Source: Pseudarthrobacter sp. W1I19
Lineage (GTDB): Bacteria; Actinomycetota; Actinomycetes; Actinomycetales; Micrococcaceae
DNA: 64,000 nt
NCBI RefSeq assembly: GCF_030817835.1
Contig: NZ_JAUSZR010000001.1
Location: 3,224,001 to 3,288,000 of the forward strand
Reading direction: 5' to 3'
The notes beneath the pieces were generated by a model. It saw nothing but the letters and a program-made list of their open reading frames with translations. It searched no databases and was not told the DNA's origin. Position numbers and translations under genes: made by a program. Shown here piece by piece: positions 8,864-17,203 of this stretch (position 1 is its first letter; the number at the start of each line of letters is the position of its first letter).

Positions 8864-9867
8864 TGGGACGCCCGATTGTTGCCATCACCATGGGCGATGC
8901 GGCCGGCATCGGTCCGGAGATCATCGTCAAGGCCCTGGCTGACAACGAACTGCGGTCGAAAGCCCGCATGCTCGTCATCGGCGACCTCCGCCGGCTGAAG
9001 CTCGCCGCGGACATCGTCGCCAGCCCGCTGACCCTGCGCAAGGTCGCGGAACCGTCGGAGGCCCTGTTCGAGGAGGGCACCATCGACGTGCTGGACATCG
9101 ACTGCATCCCGGAGGACCTCGCGTGGGGCGAACTCTCCGCGGCAGCCGGACACGGTTCCTACCTCTTCATTGAGAAGGCTGTTCAGCTGGCCATGGACCG
9201 CCAGGTGGACGCCATCTGCACGGGCCCGCTGAACAAGGCCGCCCTGCACGCCGCCGGCCACAAGTACCCGGGCCACACCGAACTCCTCGCCGAACTGACC
9301 GGCACCGAGGAGGTTTCCATGATGCTGACCGCTCCGAAGATGCGCGTCATCCACGTGACCACCCACATTGGCCTGATCGATGCGATCGCCAAGATCAACG
9401 GTGACCTGGTCTACCGGACCATCAAGCGTGGACACGAACTGCTGCAGGCCTCCGGCATCGAAAACCCGAAGATCGCGGTGTGCGCCATCAACCCGCACGC
9501 CGGCGAGAACGGACTGTTCGGCTATGGCGAAGAGGCCGAGAAGATCCAGCCGGGCATCGAGAAGGCCCAGGCTGACGGCATCAACGCCTTCGGCCCGCTT
9601 CCGGCCGACACCCTGTTCTTCCTCGCCGGCCGCGGCGACTTCGACCTGGTGGTAGCCCAGTACCACGACCAGGGCCACGGCCCGGTCAAGGTCCTCGGCC
9701 TGGAGAACGGCGTCAACATCACCGTGGGCCTGCCCGTGGTGCGCACGTCCGTTGACCACGGCACCGCCTTCGACATCGCGGGCAAGAACATCGCCGACCA
9801 CGAGTCCCTTCTTGAGGCGCTGCGGCAGGCAGTGGACCTGGCGCCGGCGCGGGAAGAGGCGCACTAA
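8863..9867 (+). CDS. pdxA2: 4-hydroxythreonine-4-phosphate dehydrogenase family (PdxA2)
   Basis: A 334-residue metal-dependent, NAD-linked dehydrogenase of the PdxA family. Metal ligands equivalent to those of PdxA are visible as His168 (VTTHIG), His212 (INPHAGE) and His268 (QYHDQGH), with GHTE at 137-140 and DHGTAFDIAG near 298. PdxA2 members oxidise and decarboxylate 4-phospho-D-threonate to dihydroxyacetone phosphate. The operon position directly behind the DUF1537 kinase (TAATG overlap of one base) supports this over a role in vitamin B6 synthesis. The codons of this gene look especially GC-rich and regular. A strong terminator follows. Confidence 0.88.
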   Translation: MGRPIVAITMGDAAGIGPEIIVKALADNELRSKARMLVIGDLRRLKLAADIVASPLTLRKVAEPSEALFEEGTIDVLDIDCIPEDLAWGELSAAAGHGSYLFIEKAVQLAMDRQVDAICTGPLNKAALHAAGHKYPGHTELLAELTGTEEVSMMLTAPKMRVIHVTTHIGLIDAIAKINGDLVYRTIKRGHELLQASGIENPKIAVCAINPHAGENGLFGYGEEAEKIQPGIEKAQADGINAFGPLPADTLFFLAGRGDFDLVVAQYHDQGHGPVKVLGLENGVNITVGLPVVRTSVDHGTAFDIAGKNIADHESLLEALRQAVDLAPAREEAH

Positions 9868-9884
9868 GCACTCCGCAGGAGACA

Positions 9885-9920
9885 AACGGCCGGTCAGCGT
9901 AGAATTGCTGACCGGCCGTT
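9885..9920 (+). terminator. Terminator of the threonate operon
   Basis: AACGGCCGGTCAGC (9885-9898) and GCTGACCGGCCGTT (9907-9920) form a perfect 14-bp stem with an 8-nt loop, 18 nt after the dehydrogenase stop. Confidence 0.85.
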
Positions 9921-10061
9921 GCCGTCCCCGGCCGGTGGTTGAGCCTGGGCCCACGCCCGCAGGGTCCCCTGGCCGAGCTTGCGAGGTTAGGGTGCGGGTG
10001 GGGACGAAACCCCGGCCCGGAACTAGCATGGTTACCACTGCCACGGGAAGGAGACCGGGAA

Positions 10062-10838
10062 ATGCTGAGCGCAAACGCGCGGCGCGAGGAGATCTACCAC
10101 CTTGCCGTGACCACCGGCCTGGCCTCCGTGGAGGAGCTCTCCGCCCGGTTCGAGGTGACGGCGTCCACCATCCGGCGCGACCTGGCTTTGCTGAACGGGC
10201 AGGGCCGGCTGGCCCGCACCTACGGTGGGGCCATGGCCTTGGGCGCGCACCCGGAGGCGTCGCTGCGGCAGCGCACCGGCGAGGCGTTCGAGCAGAAGCA
10301 CGCCATCGCTAAGTGGGCGGCGTCCGTGATCCGGCCCGGGGAGAACATCCTGCTCGACGCCGGTTCCACCGTGGGTGCCCTGGCCCACGAACTGCGCGGG
10401 TTCGAGAAGCTGTCCGTGACCACCCCGGGTATCAACACCCTGCAGGAGCTCGCCGAGTCCGAGGGCGTCGAGGTGGACTGCCTGGGCGGCCGGCTGCGCA
10501 GCGTTTCGCAGAGCTTTGTGGGACCGCTGGCCGAGGCGGCACTGGAGCGGATGAGCTTCGACCGGGTGTTCCTGGGCGCCGACGCCGTCACCGCCGAGGA
10601 CGGCATCTGCGAGGCCGACCACGCCCAAACCCGCCTCAAGGAACTCATGGCCCGCCGCGGCAACGCTGTGTATGTCCTGGCGGACTCCTCCAAGCTCGGG
10701 TTGCGGCCGTTCCACGCCTGGGCCCGCTTGGGCCTCCCCTGGACGCTAGTGACGGACGACGGCGCCGACCCGGCCCAGGTGCAGAAGTTCCGGGACGCGG
10801 GAGTTGAGGTTGAGGTGGCCGCGGTCGTTACTGGGTAA
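10062..10838 (+). CDS. DeoR/GlpR family transcriptional regulator
   Basis: A 258-residue DeoR-type regulator. The N-terminal winged helix is visible as VEELSARFEVTASTIRRDLALL with the family hallmark GRLARTYGGA near residue 50. The C-terminal sugar-phosphate sensor domain has LLDAGSTVGALA near 100, SFVGPLAEAALE near 150 and LADSSKLG near 205. ATG 10062 is chosen because GGAAGGAG lies immediately upstream. It is separated from the threonate operon by a terminator but is the only local regulator, and may respond to a phosphorylated threonate-pathway intermediate (inference). The last third of this gene recurs twice downstream as decayed copies near 14.0-14.3 kb and 16.0-16.1 kb. Confidence 0.9.
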   Translation: MLSANARREEIYHLAVTTGLASVEELSARFEVTASTIRRDLALLNGQGRLARTYGGAMALGAHPEASLRQRTGEAFEQKHAIAKWAASVIRPGENILLDAGSTVGALAHELRGFEKLSVTTPGINTLQELAESEGVEVDCLGGRLRSVSQSFVGPLAEAALERMSFDRVFLGADAVTAEDGICEADHAQTRLKELMARRGNAVYVLADSSKLGLRPFHAWARLGLPWTLVTDDGADPAQVQKFRDAGVEVEVAAVVTG

Positions 10839-10919
10839 GCGTAGCCTTGGCCTACAAGCCACAAGGACAGCGTGCGCCTCGTGTCTCATATTGCAGCCGA
10901 ATCACAAAGATTTTAGAGC

Positions 10920-11921
10920 TTAGTCTTCCTGGACCAGCCGCTCATACAACGACACCAGAGCTATCGCTGCTCTTTCATGTGGCCGAGAGGCCGCCCATCG
11001 GGCAGCCTCGTCAGCCCTACGACTCCGAAGACCCTCGTCGTTACAGAGCGAACGTAGCTGCTCGGTGAAAGTGCTGTCCGTACCGAGAACATAGCTTGCG
11101 GTTGGGGCGCTCCGATAACATTCCAAGTCACGCAGAACGAGGGGTAGACCACTAGCAGCAGCTTCGAGGACGGCTACCGGGTCCAGCTCGTGGTAGCTGG
11201 GATGAAAGTAAACATCGGCTGCGGAATAGTAAGTCTTTACATACTCTCGAGGTAGATGCCCGGCGTGAACGACGTTTGCTGGCTTCGACTTCAACATGCG
11301 TCGCATCGTCCAATAGCTGGCTGTCAAAGGCCCAAAAGGAAAGGCCCCCACCCAAATGAACAGTGTCTCAGGCATGAGCCTAGCGCATCTATGGAATGTC
11401 CATATGCCTTTGCGCGGTTGCAATTGACCGACAGAAAGTACTATCTTTGTGTCCGGATCAACAGCAATGGCTTTTCTTGCATCCATACGCGAGATGGTGC
11501 GAGGCATTCTCGAATTGAAAATTGCATTGGGTATCACCGTGATTGGACTGGTCACTCCTAGATCATCCAACTGGTCGCGCATGTGTGCGCTCAGAGCTAT
11601 CACCGCGTCAGCTCTGCTGTAGAACCAACGTAGATAACGGCGCGCGATTCGCGCGAGCAGTCGGCCCGCCGCCAAACTGCCGACTAAAGAATCTGGAGTC
11701 AAGTGAGCTGTCACGACACTCCGAGTGGCGGAGTACCGCATCATCAATACGGCAACAGGCCCTGCAGTATGAAGATGAACGACGTCGGACTTTGCGAAAA
11801 TTTTGCTGAAAACATCAAGTCCAGGGGTTTCTCTGAGCGCTTTTAAATTGTCCTTGTATACGGAGTGAACGCCGTGTCCCTTTACCGTAAAGGACGACTC
11901 TGAAATCACATTAACGCGCAT
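10920..11921 (-). CDS. Glycosyltransferase family 4 protein
   Basis: A 333-residue GT-B-fold retaining glycosyltransferase. It has VHLHTAGP in the N-terminal acceptor domain (about 48-55), VVTAHLTPDS, IPNAIF near 128, the GT4 donor-site region VLSVGQLQPRKG (about 159-170) and the late PSYHELDPVAVLEAAASGLP motif (about 240-259) that holds the nucleotide-sugar-binding glutamate. It overlaps the end of the upstream glycosyltransferase gene by 11 nt, so the two are translated together. The DNA is visibly less GC-rich than the flanking genes, indicating acquisition. It probably builds a glycolipid or surface glycan; donor and acceptor are unknown. Confidence 0.85.
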   Translation of the reverse strand: MRVNVISESSFTVKGHGVHSVYKDNLKALRETPGLDVFSKIFAKSDVVHLHTAGPVAVLMMRYSATRSVVTAHLTPDSLVGSLAAGRLLARIARRYLRWFYSRADAVIALSAHMRDQLDDLGVTSPITVIPNAIFNSRMPRTISRMDARKAIAVDPDTKIVLSVGQLQPRKGIWTFHRCARLMPETLFIWVGAFPFGPLTASYWTMRRMLKSKPANVVHAGHLPREYVKTYYSAADVYFHPSYHELDPVAVLEAAASGLPLVLRDLECYRSAPTASYVLGTDSTFTEQLRSLCNDEGLRSRRADEAARWAASRPHERAAIALVSLYERLVQED

Positions 11922-13221
11922 GCGACTCTGCTCGCTTATGTCTATCTGGCTGACCGATTATTGACTTATATAGATCAATGGTCGCGGCGGCTTGCTGTTC
12001 CTTCGAGTACCGAAACGACATTGCCTTCCCCACTTTTGAGGCTTCATTCCTGTATGTGGAATCTGAACATAATGCCACCATCTCGGTCATAGCAACAGCC
12101 AATGACGCGGCAGTTGCATCACATATCAGCGCGTTCTTATTCTGCCGGAGGACCGCTAGCAGTTCTGTATCCACCGAGACGATAGGAAGTCCGGCTTGGG
12201 CGGCCTCATGTAGAACAAGAGCCTGCGTGTCAGAGGTTGAAGGGAATACGAATGAGTCGGCGTTGCTGTAGTACTCAGCAAGCGCGGTTCGTTCTACTTC
12301 CCCCACAAATGTGATGTTACTGTCGTTGAAAGCAGCCCTTAGCCGCTTCCTTAACCTTCTGGCATTTCTATAATCGCCAACAAGAACCATAGTGGCATTG
12401 GGCACTTTATGGCGAACTATCGAAAATGCGTCCAACAGGAGGGCGATTCCTTTTTCCGGCGTTATTCGTCCCACATACAGAAAACGGTGACCGTGTGATC
12501 TGCGCGGAGCATCAACCACGCGTGAACGAAGTACAGGTATACGAAGATCCGCTCCGGAGGGGATCATCTTTATGGGAGTCGTGACACCAAGATGCTTGAG
12601 CTGGTTAGCAACCTTTTCCGATGGAGCCGTCACATAGTCCGCAGCGTTCAATAAGATCATGGTTCCTATTGCCAAATCGCATTGCTGGCGGTCACTCCCA
12701 TACCTTCTGTCAGAATCTTCGCAATTCATTCTTTGATCAGGCTTATGGGTGCAAATGGTGGTGACGACATGTCGCCACAAACGAACCAGCGGGCGGAGGT
12801 AGCCATAATGCTGAAGATACGACGAAAGGTCCGTGTGCCAACTGACCACCAAGGGCAAGCTATTTTTTTGCGCGAAATATATCCCAAACAGACTGACTAG
12901 TCCGACACCGTGGACGTGCACGACATCCAGCCGCTCCTGGACGAGCAGACGTCGGCAACGAAATAGTCCCCAGCCCGTTGCTACGGGCGGATGCATACCC
13001 GGCAGCCGCAAAGAAGGAAGTGCATACCAAGACTTATCAGCTCTTCCCTTGCCCTTAGAGTCAGAAGGAGCCACGAATGCTACGAAATGTCCCCTTGCCC
13101 GCAACTCTTCATGAAGCTGCGCAACGGCGATGTTGACACCGTTGTAACCGGGACCGGCGCTGTCCGTGAAAAGTCCTACGCGCGGGAGCTGCACCCCGCA
13201 CTCAATCTGGATGTTGGTCAC
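11911..13221 (-). CDS. Glycosyltransferase family 4 protein (glycolipid-type)
   Basis: A 436-residue GT-B glycosyltransferase with a GTG start. The N-terminus VGLFTDSAGPGYNGVNIAV with VVHVHGVGLVSLFG and VVSWHTDLSSYL resembles the GT4 enzymes that glycosylate diacylglycerol or phosphatidylinositol-type lipids. The donor domain shows FLYVGRITPEKGIALLLDAF (about 248-267) and PSTSDTQALVLHEAAQAGLPIV (about 338-359). An unusual insertion near 165-185 (RMNCEDSDRRYGSDRQQC) is rich in charged residues. It is the second gene of an AT-richer three-gene block with a membrane protein upstream and a second GT4 downstream. A membrane-associated role in glycolipid synthesis is likely but not proven. Confidence 0.85.
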   Translation of the reverse strand: MTNIQIECGVQLPRVGLFTDSAGPGYNGVNIAVAQLHEELRARGHFVAFVAPSDSKGKGRADKSWYALPSLRLPGMHPPVATGWGLFRCRRLLVQERLDVVHVHGVGLVSLFGIYFAQKNSLPLVVSWHTDLSSYLQHYGYLRPLVRLWRHVVTTICTHKPDQRMNCEDSDRRYGSDRQQCDLAIGTMILLNAADYVTAPSEKVANQLKHLGVTTPIKMIPSGADLRIPVLRSRVVDAPRRSHGHRFLYVGRITPEKGIALLLDAFSIVRHKVPNATMVLVGDYRNARRLRKRLRAAFNDSNITFVGEVERTALAEYYSNADSFVFPSTSDTQALVLHEAAQAGLPIVSVDTELLAVLRQNKNALICDATAASLAVAMTEMVALCSDSTYRNEASKVGKAMSFRYSKEQQAAATIDLYKSIIGQPDRHKRAESHAR

Positions 13222-13242
13222 TCGATGCAGAACCCGCCTTAA

Positions 13243-13824
13243 TCAAAGCCAAGCGTCACTCGCAAGCTTTTCCGCCGCTTTTTCAGCGTTAACATTTTCT
13301 TTCACCGCAAGAAAAATTACAAAGAGCGCAAAAGCTATCAATGCAATGTATATAGCGAAATAAGCGGTATTCCAAGGTCCAAAAATCGCATACCAAGACC
13401 AAACAGTAATACCTCCCAGAGCTATTGTTCCTATCCAAACAATGAATATTAGGACAGGGGCTAGAGCGACACTCCTACGCCTGGCATGGCCGGTCGCTAC
13501 GCGGTTTTGGCCAACTAATACGACTTGGCCAAACTCCCTTTCCAGGTGCAACTCTAAGGCGCGACGGTGTCCGCTGTGCATACCTGCATCGGTATAAATT
13601 TGAACCATATACAGGATAATGATTGCTAGCCCTATGGGCAGCCCTACCAGGATTATGTCTAGGCGCTCTTTGAGTCCCAAAGTGAGTCCGACGCCAGCTA
13701 AGGCACCCGCAACGGCGATGAATCGCTCCGCGGCAGCATGTCTTTCGGCAATGGAATCTCCTAATCTCGACGCCTCGGACAACATGGCGTCGAGAACCAT
13801 CTTTCGTGTCTCGCTCTTATCCAT
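13243..13824 (-). CDS. Membrane protein of unknown function, first gene of the glycosyltransferase block
   Basis: A 193-residue protein I cannot assign to a family. The first 35 residues are a charged helix, then hydrophobic stretches near 34-50, 56-75, 117-143 and 150-170 suggest four membrane helices. A charged loop (about 78-110) lies in the middle and an Ala/Lys/Glu-rich helix at the C-terminus. The topology (paired helices with soluble helical ends) recalls SLATT-like membrane proteins, but I see no decisive motif. It lies 21 nt upstream of the first glycosyltransferase and shares its low GC content, so it is probably co-transcribed and acquired with it. Confidence 0.65.
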   Translation of the reverse strand: MDKSETRKMVLDAMLSEASRLGDSIAERHAAAERFIAVAGALAGVGLTLGLKERLDIILVGLPIGLAIIILYMVQIYTDAGMHSGHRRALELHLEREFGQVVLVGQNRVATGHARRRSVALAPVLIFIVWIGTIALGGITVWSWYAIFGPWNTAYFAIYIALIAFALFVIFLAVKENVNAEKAAEKLASDAWL

Positions 13825-14009
13825 TTTCCACTGTCCCGCCCTTCTCCCGATGCAGTGAAGTGATTGAAGTTTACGTCCGCAGACTCCTCGAACCCGTTAG
13901 ACGCGGCTGTTATCAAGAAAAGGCCTGCGCGCCTTGGCGTTTCGCATGCTGAGAAACGGGCCGTTTGCCGATATCAAATTTTTTTCAACTCGCGTGGTAC
14001 CGCCTATTC

Positions 14010-14338
14010 AGCAGAGCTTTGTGGGCCCGCTCGCCAAGGCGGTGCTGGAGCGGATGAGCTTTGACCGGGTGTTCCTGGGCGCCGACGCTGTCACCGCCGA
14101 GGACGGCACTGCGAAGCCGACCACGCCCAGACTCGCCTCAAAGAGCTTATGACCCGCCGCGGGAATGCTGTGCACGTGTTGGCGGATTCTTCCAAGCTCG
14201 GGTTGCGGCCGTTCCACGCCTGGGCACGGCTGGCCCTCCCCTGGACCCTGGTGACGGACGACGGCGCCGACCACGCCCAGGTGCAGAAGTTCCGGGACGC
14301 GGGGGTACAGGTCGAGGTGGCGGTAGTTGGGGGATAAG
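14010..14338 (+). pseudogene. Decayed second copy of the DeoR regulator 3' end
   Basis: This stretch aligns with the final 330 nt of the intact DeoR gene (about 10507-10838), starting abruptly at CAGAGCTTTGTGGG. One base is missing near 14108, where the intact gene reads GGCATCTGCGAG and this copy reads GGCACTGCGAAG, shifting the frame. The remainder still reads LADSSKLGLRPFHAWARL and ends at its own stop. It has no DNA-binding domain and no start, so it cannot make a regulator. It marks the left-hand boundary of the glycosyltransferase block together with the intact gene. Confidence 0.85.
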
Positions 14339-14398
14339 TACCACCGGCCGGGCAGGTGACGGAGCGCCTCAAACACCAAAGGCTGCAACTGCCAGCCG

Positions 14399-15889
14399 TT
14401 AGGGGAAGCCGCCAGATCTCACCGCGGTGACGCCCTCGAGCCATTCGGCAAAGTCCAACGCCAGCGCATCCGCGCCCGGGCGTGCAACAACCTGGACTGA
14501 CAGGGGCAGGCCCTCGGATGACAACGCGACGGGCAGCGAAACAACAGGTGCGCCAACCATGGTCACGGCCCTGCATTGGCCCATGATGTCCCAGCCAAAG
14601 ATGGATTGTCCGTCGATGTCCAGCTTTCCGGTCACGTCGCATGCAGGACCGCCGGCCACCGGCAGGAGGACGATGTCAGCGGTATTGAAGACTGCCAAGT
14701 CCTGGCTTCGTGCCTGTGCGGATTCGGCAAAAGCCGCTTCGAGTTCGCGAGCGTCAGTTTCCATGGAACGCCGGATGACGTCGAGATTCGCAGGGATAAC
14801 CAGGTGCTCCTGGCTGGCGACAGCCGCGGCATGATCAATCATCGGATCAAGAGGGCGGAGCCGGTTATAGGCCGCCAGTGATCCCGCAAAGAGATCCGGT
14901 ACGTGCGTCAATGTCCGGACCTCCGGCGAGATCTGCTCCGCCAGAGAAGCGATCATCGCTGACACTTCACGGCGTACCGGCCCCAAGGCCGAACCGTCAC
15001 TCCATGCCACCGCGATGTTGCCGGGGCCGGCCCCGGCCGCCAAGCTCTGAACGCCGGGACGTAGATCCGCAAGCACTGCGAGCGCTGTCCGCAGGTCCCG
15101 CACGGACCGCGCAAGCGGCCCTATGGCTTGAGTGGCGGTTTGAAGGCGGGCACCGGGCGGGGCCGGGTTGCCAACCCCGTACCAACCGCCCGCTCCCGGA
15201 ACGATTCCAAGGTCGGGCACGATGCGCGGGGTGGGCCGCAGGGCGGTGATACCCACGCATTGCGCCGGCCACCGCAGTGATCCGCCGTAGTCGGTGCCCA
15301 AGCCGAGTGCCGAAATGCCGGCAGCGACGACGGCAGCTTCTCCCCCGCTCGAACCTCCCGCCGTCGAGCCGGGAAACCGCGGGTTGAGCGTCCGGCCCCC
15401 TACGGCGCTCTCGGTGATGGCACCGAACGCAAACTCGGGGCAATTGGTCTTCCCGATCACCACTGCCCCCCGCCTCCTGCAGGCGCCGCACAGCAGTGGC
15501 AGTGAATGAGGCTATGTTTCCGGCGTAGGCGGCACTGCCGCCGGTCAGCTGCAGACCTGCCACGGCGATGACGTCTTTGACGCTGAGCGGGACACCGGCC
15601 AGCGGCCCCGGATCCTCCCACGGGCCCGGCGGCGGTCCACCTCCTTCGCGGCGATGGCGGCACCGTCCCAGTCCTCCTGGATAAACGCACAGAGAAAAGG
15701 AGCCGAATCGGCCCGTGACCGCGACTCTGCCAGGACATCTTCGGCGAAGGCTTCACCGGCGCGGACCGCGGCGGCGAGCGCGGTGGCGTCACGGAGCGGA
15801 GTCTCCAGTGAGCCAGCGGTCTGCAGGCTATCGTCCTGCACGCCTGCACCCGGCTGGTTTCGGGCCCGGCAGCCCGGTGTTATTGTCAC
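14399..15889 (-). pseudogene. Amidase-signature-family gene with two compensating frameshifts
   Basis: Reading across three segments gives a near full-length (about 496-residue) amidase-signature hydrolase. The N-terminal part starts at GTG 15889 behind a GGGGAG site. A middle part has GPLAGVPLSVKDV, holding the catalytic lysine. The last part has GKTNCPEFAFG, then the GSTAGGSSGGEAAVVAAG serine cluster and LGLGTDYGGSLRWPA. Between the first two parts one base is missing near 15623-15632. Between the last two one base is extra in a run of six C's (15466-15471). The shifts cancel, but the intervening frame contains a stop, so no complete enzyme can be made unless these are sequencing errors. 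Confidence 0.8.
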
Positions 15890-16000
15890 GTGCAGCGCTC
15901 CCCTTTGATCTCGATCGTCCCGCGCTTCATAGCCCTCGCAGGTCACGTACGGGTGGTTGAACCGAATGTATCAGGACGATGTCCGCCGGAAGACACTCCC

Positions 16001-16121
16001 CCGCTCGGGCACAGCTGCCGCTCCCGTGGACTTTGGTGACGGACGACGGCGCCGACCCCGCCCAAGTGCAGAAGTTCCGGGGCGCGGGGGTACAGGTTGA
16101 GGTGGCCCCAGCCGGCGGTTG
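16001..16121 (+). pseudogene. Third partial copy of the DeoR regulator 3' end
   Basis: About 100 nt matching the last codons of the intact DeoR gene, readable as PWTLVTDDGADPAQVQKF and ending at its own TGA, with a ragged left edge containing a short insertion. It shares AGVQVEV with the second copy where the intact gene has AGVEVEV, so the two fragments are closer to each other than to the intact gene. No coding function is expected. Confidence 0.75.
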
Positions 16122-16195
16122 AGCCTGTCGATACTAGTCCCGGTGGGTACGCTGCTCCTACAACGATTGAAACCCTGAACAAATCGGAGACCCCC

Positions 16196-16498
16196 ATGCA
16201 TGCCGTGCTCGAATACACCTACGAGGACAACTACCTTGAAACCCGTGAGAAGTACCGCGCCGACCATCTCAGGGCAGGGTGGGAAGCAGTCGAACGGGGC
16301 GAGCTTCTCCTGGGCGGGGCTGTTGGTGACGGCCCCTTGAAAGGGTTGCTGATCTTCACCGGAGAGAACGCGCTCGAGGCCGCAAGAACTTTTGCCGCCG
16401 CAGACCCCTACGTCATCAACGGCGTCGTCACGTCGTGGACTGCCAGCCCATGGACAACGGTGCTGGGAAACGAGGCGGCCACACCCGTTCGCCCCTAA
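16196..16498 (+). CDS. YciI-like family protein
   Basis: A 100-residue protein of the YciI-like dimeric alpha/beta-barrel group (ferredoxin-like fold). It has the usual pattern of a short N-terminal strand, R-x-x-H-L near residue 22 (YRADHLRAGW), a GELLLGGAVGDGP turn near 37-49, a strand LLIF, and AADPYVINGVV near 68-78. ATG 16196 is supported by GGAG six nt upstream. Members often act as small stand-alone enzymes or as domains of larger proteins; the exact reaction is unknown. It stands alone between a DeoR fragment and the convergent deaminase gene. Confidence 0.8.
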   Translation: MHAVLEYTYEDNYLETREKYRADHLRAGWEAVERGELLLGGAVGDGPLKGLLIFTGENALEAARTFAAADPYVINGVVTSWTASPWTTVLGNEAATPVRP

Positions 16499-16535
16499 AG
16501 CCCATCAACCCCGCGTCATCGCAGCAGGACCGAGG

Positions 16536-17015
16536 CTACTCGGCGATGTCCTCCGCCCACAGTTCCGGGTGCGCGTCTTGGAACCTGCCCATCATGTCCA
16601 CGCAACGCTGATCATCCAGGACCACCACGTCAACGCCGCGTGAGCGCAGAAGCTCCAGTTCGCCGTCGAACGTGCGTGCTTCCCCCACCACCACGCGCGG
16701 GATCTTGAACTGGATGATGGTTCCGGCGCACATGGCGCACGGGGCGAGGGTGGTGTACAGCGTCGTGTCGTGGTAGCGCTTCTGCCGGCCGGCCGCACGG
16801 AGCGCGGACATCTCCCCGTGCGCGATCGGATCGGCTTTTTGGACGCGTTCGTTGTGCCCGGTGGCAATCAACACGCCATCCCGTGCAAGTGCCGCCCCGA
16901 TGGGGATGCCGCCTTCGGCCAGGCTCTTTTGTGCGGCCTGATAGGCGGCTTCAAATGCTCGGAGGTGGGCGCTGTCCAGTTCCAGCTCGGCGGACTGAGG
17001 CTGCTCGTGGGTCAT
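16536..17015 (-). CDS. Cytosine deaminase, yeast (Fcy1) type
   Basis: A 159-residue zinc-dependent deaminase. The catalytic signature is AHGEMSALRAAG (His66, Glu68) and APCAMCAG (Cys93, Cys96). The HGE form, the stretch DTTLYTTLAPC and the C-terminal pattern VVVGEARTF...VVVLDDQRC...ELWAEDIAE closely follow fungal cytosine deaminase rather than the larger bacterial CodA or the HAE-type tRNA and guanine deaminases. It should convert cytosine to uracil for pyrimidine salvage. Start at 17015 (MTHEQPQSAE) is chosen because upstream codons show no family sequence. It is divergent from the HNH gene. Confidence 0.85.
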   Translation of the reverse strand: MTHEQPQSAELELDSAHLRAFEAAYQAAQKSLAEGGIPIGAALARDGVLIATGHNERVQKADPIAHGEMSALRAAGRQKRYHDTTLYTTLAPCAMCAGTIIQFKIPRVVVGEARTFDGELELLRSRGVDVVVLDDQRCVDMMGRFQDAHPELWAEDIAE

Positions 17016-17203
17016 GGCGTCATTGTTGCACAGCTGTTCCCACTGCCCTGAGCCGCCACAGCGCCTGACCCGGCCACCAATGGGGCAGGAAGAACTCGGC
17101 AAAAACTGAGCTAAACCTGGGACCACGGCCTCCGTCCGGCCTATACGATTCCCCTGGAGATCCGGGACGGGGCGCTTCCGGCCAACTGAAAATGGGGGAA
17201 TCG

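Noticed and set aside
8401..10074. Long minus-strand open frame (557 codons) opposite the kinase and dehydrogenase genes
   Set aside because: It lies antisense to two clear enzyme genes; its composition is the mirror of their GC-rich third positions and shows no family pattern.
13860..13920. Sequence resembling a tRNA T-loop at the island edge (minus strand GGGTTCGAGG)
   Set aside because: No acceptor stem, anticodon arm or CCA-compatible end could be assembled around it.
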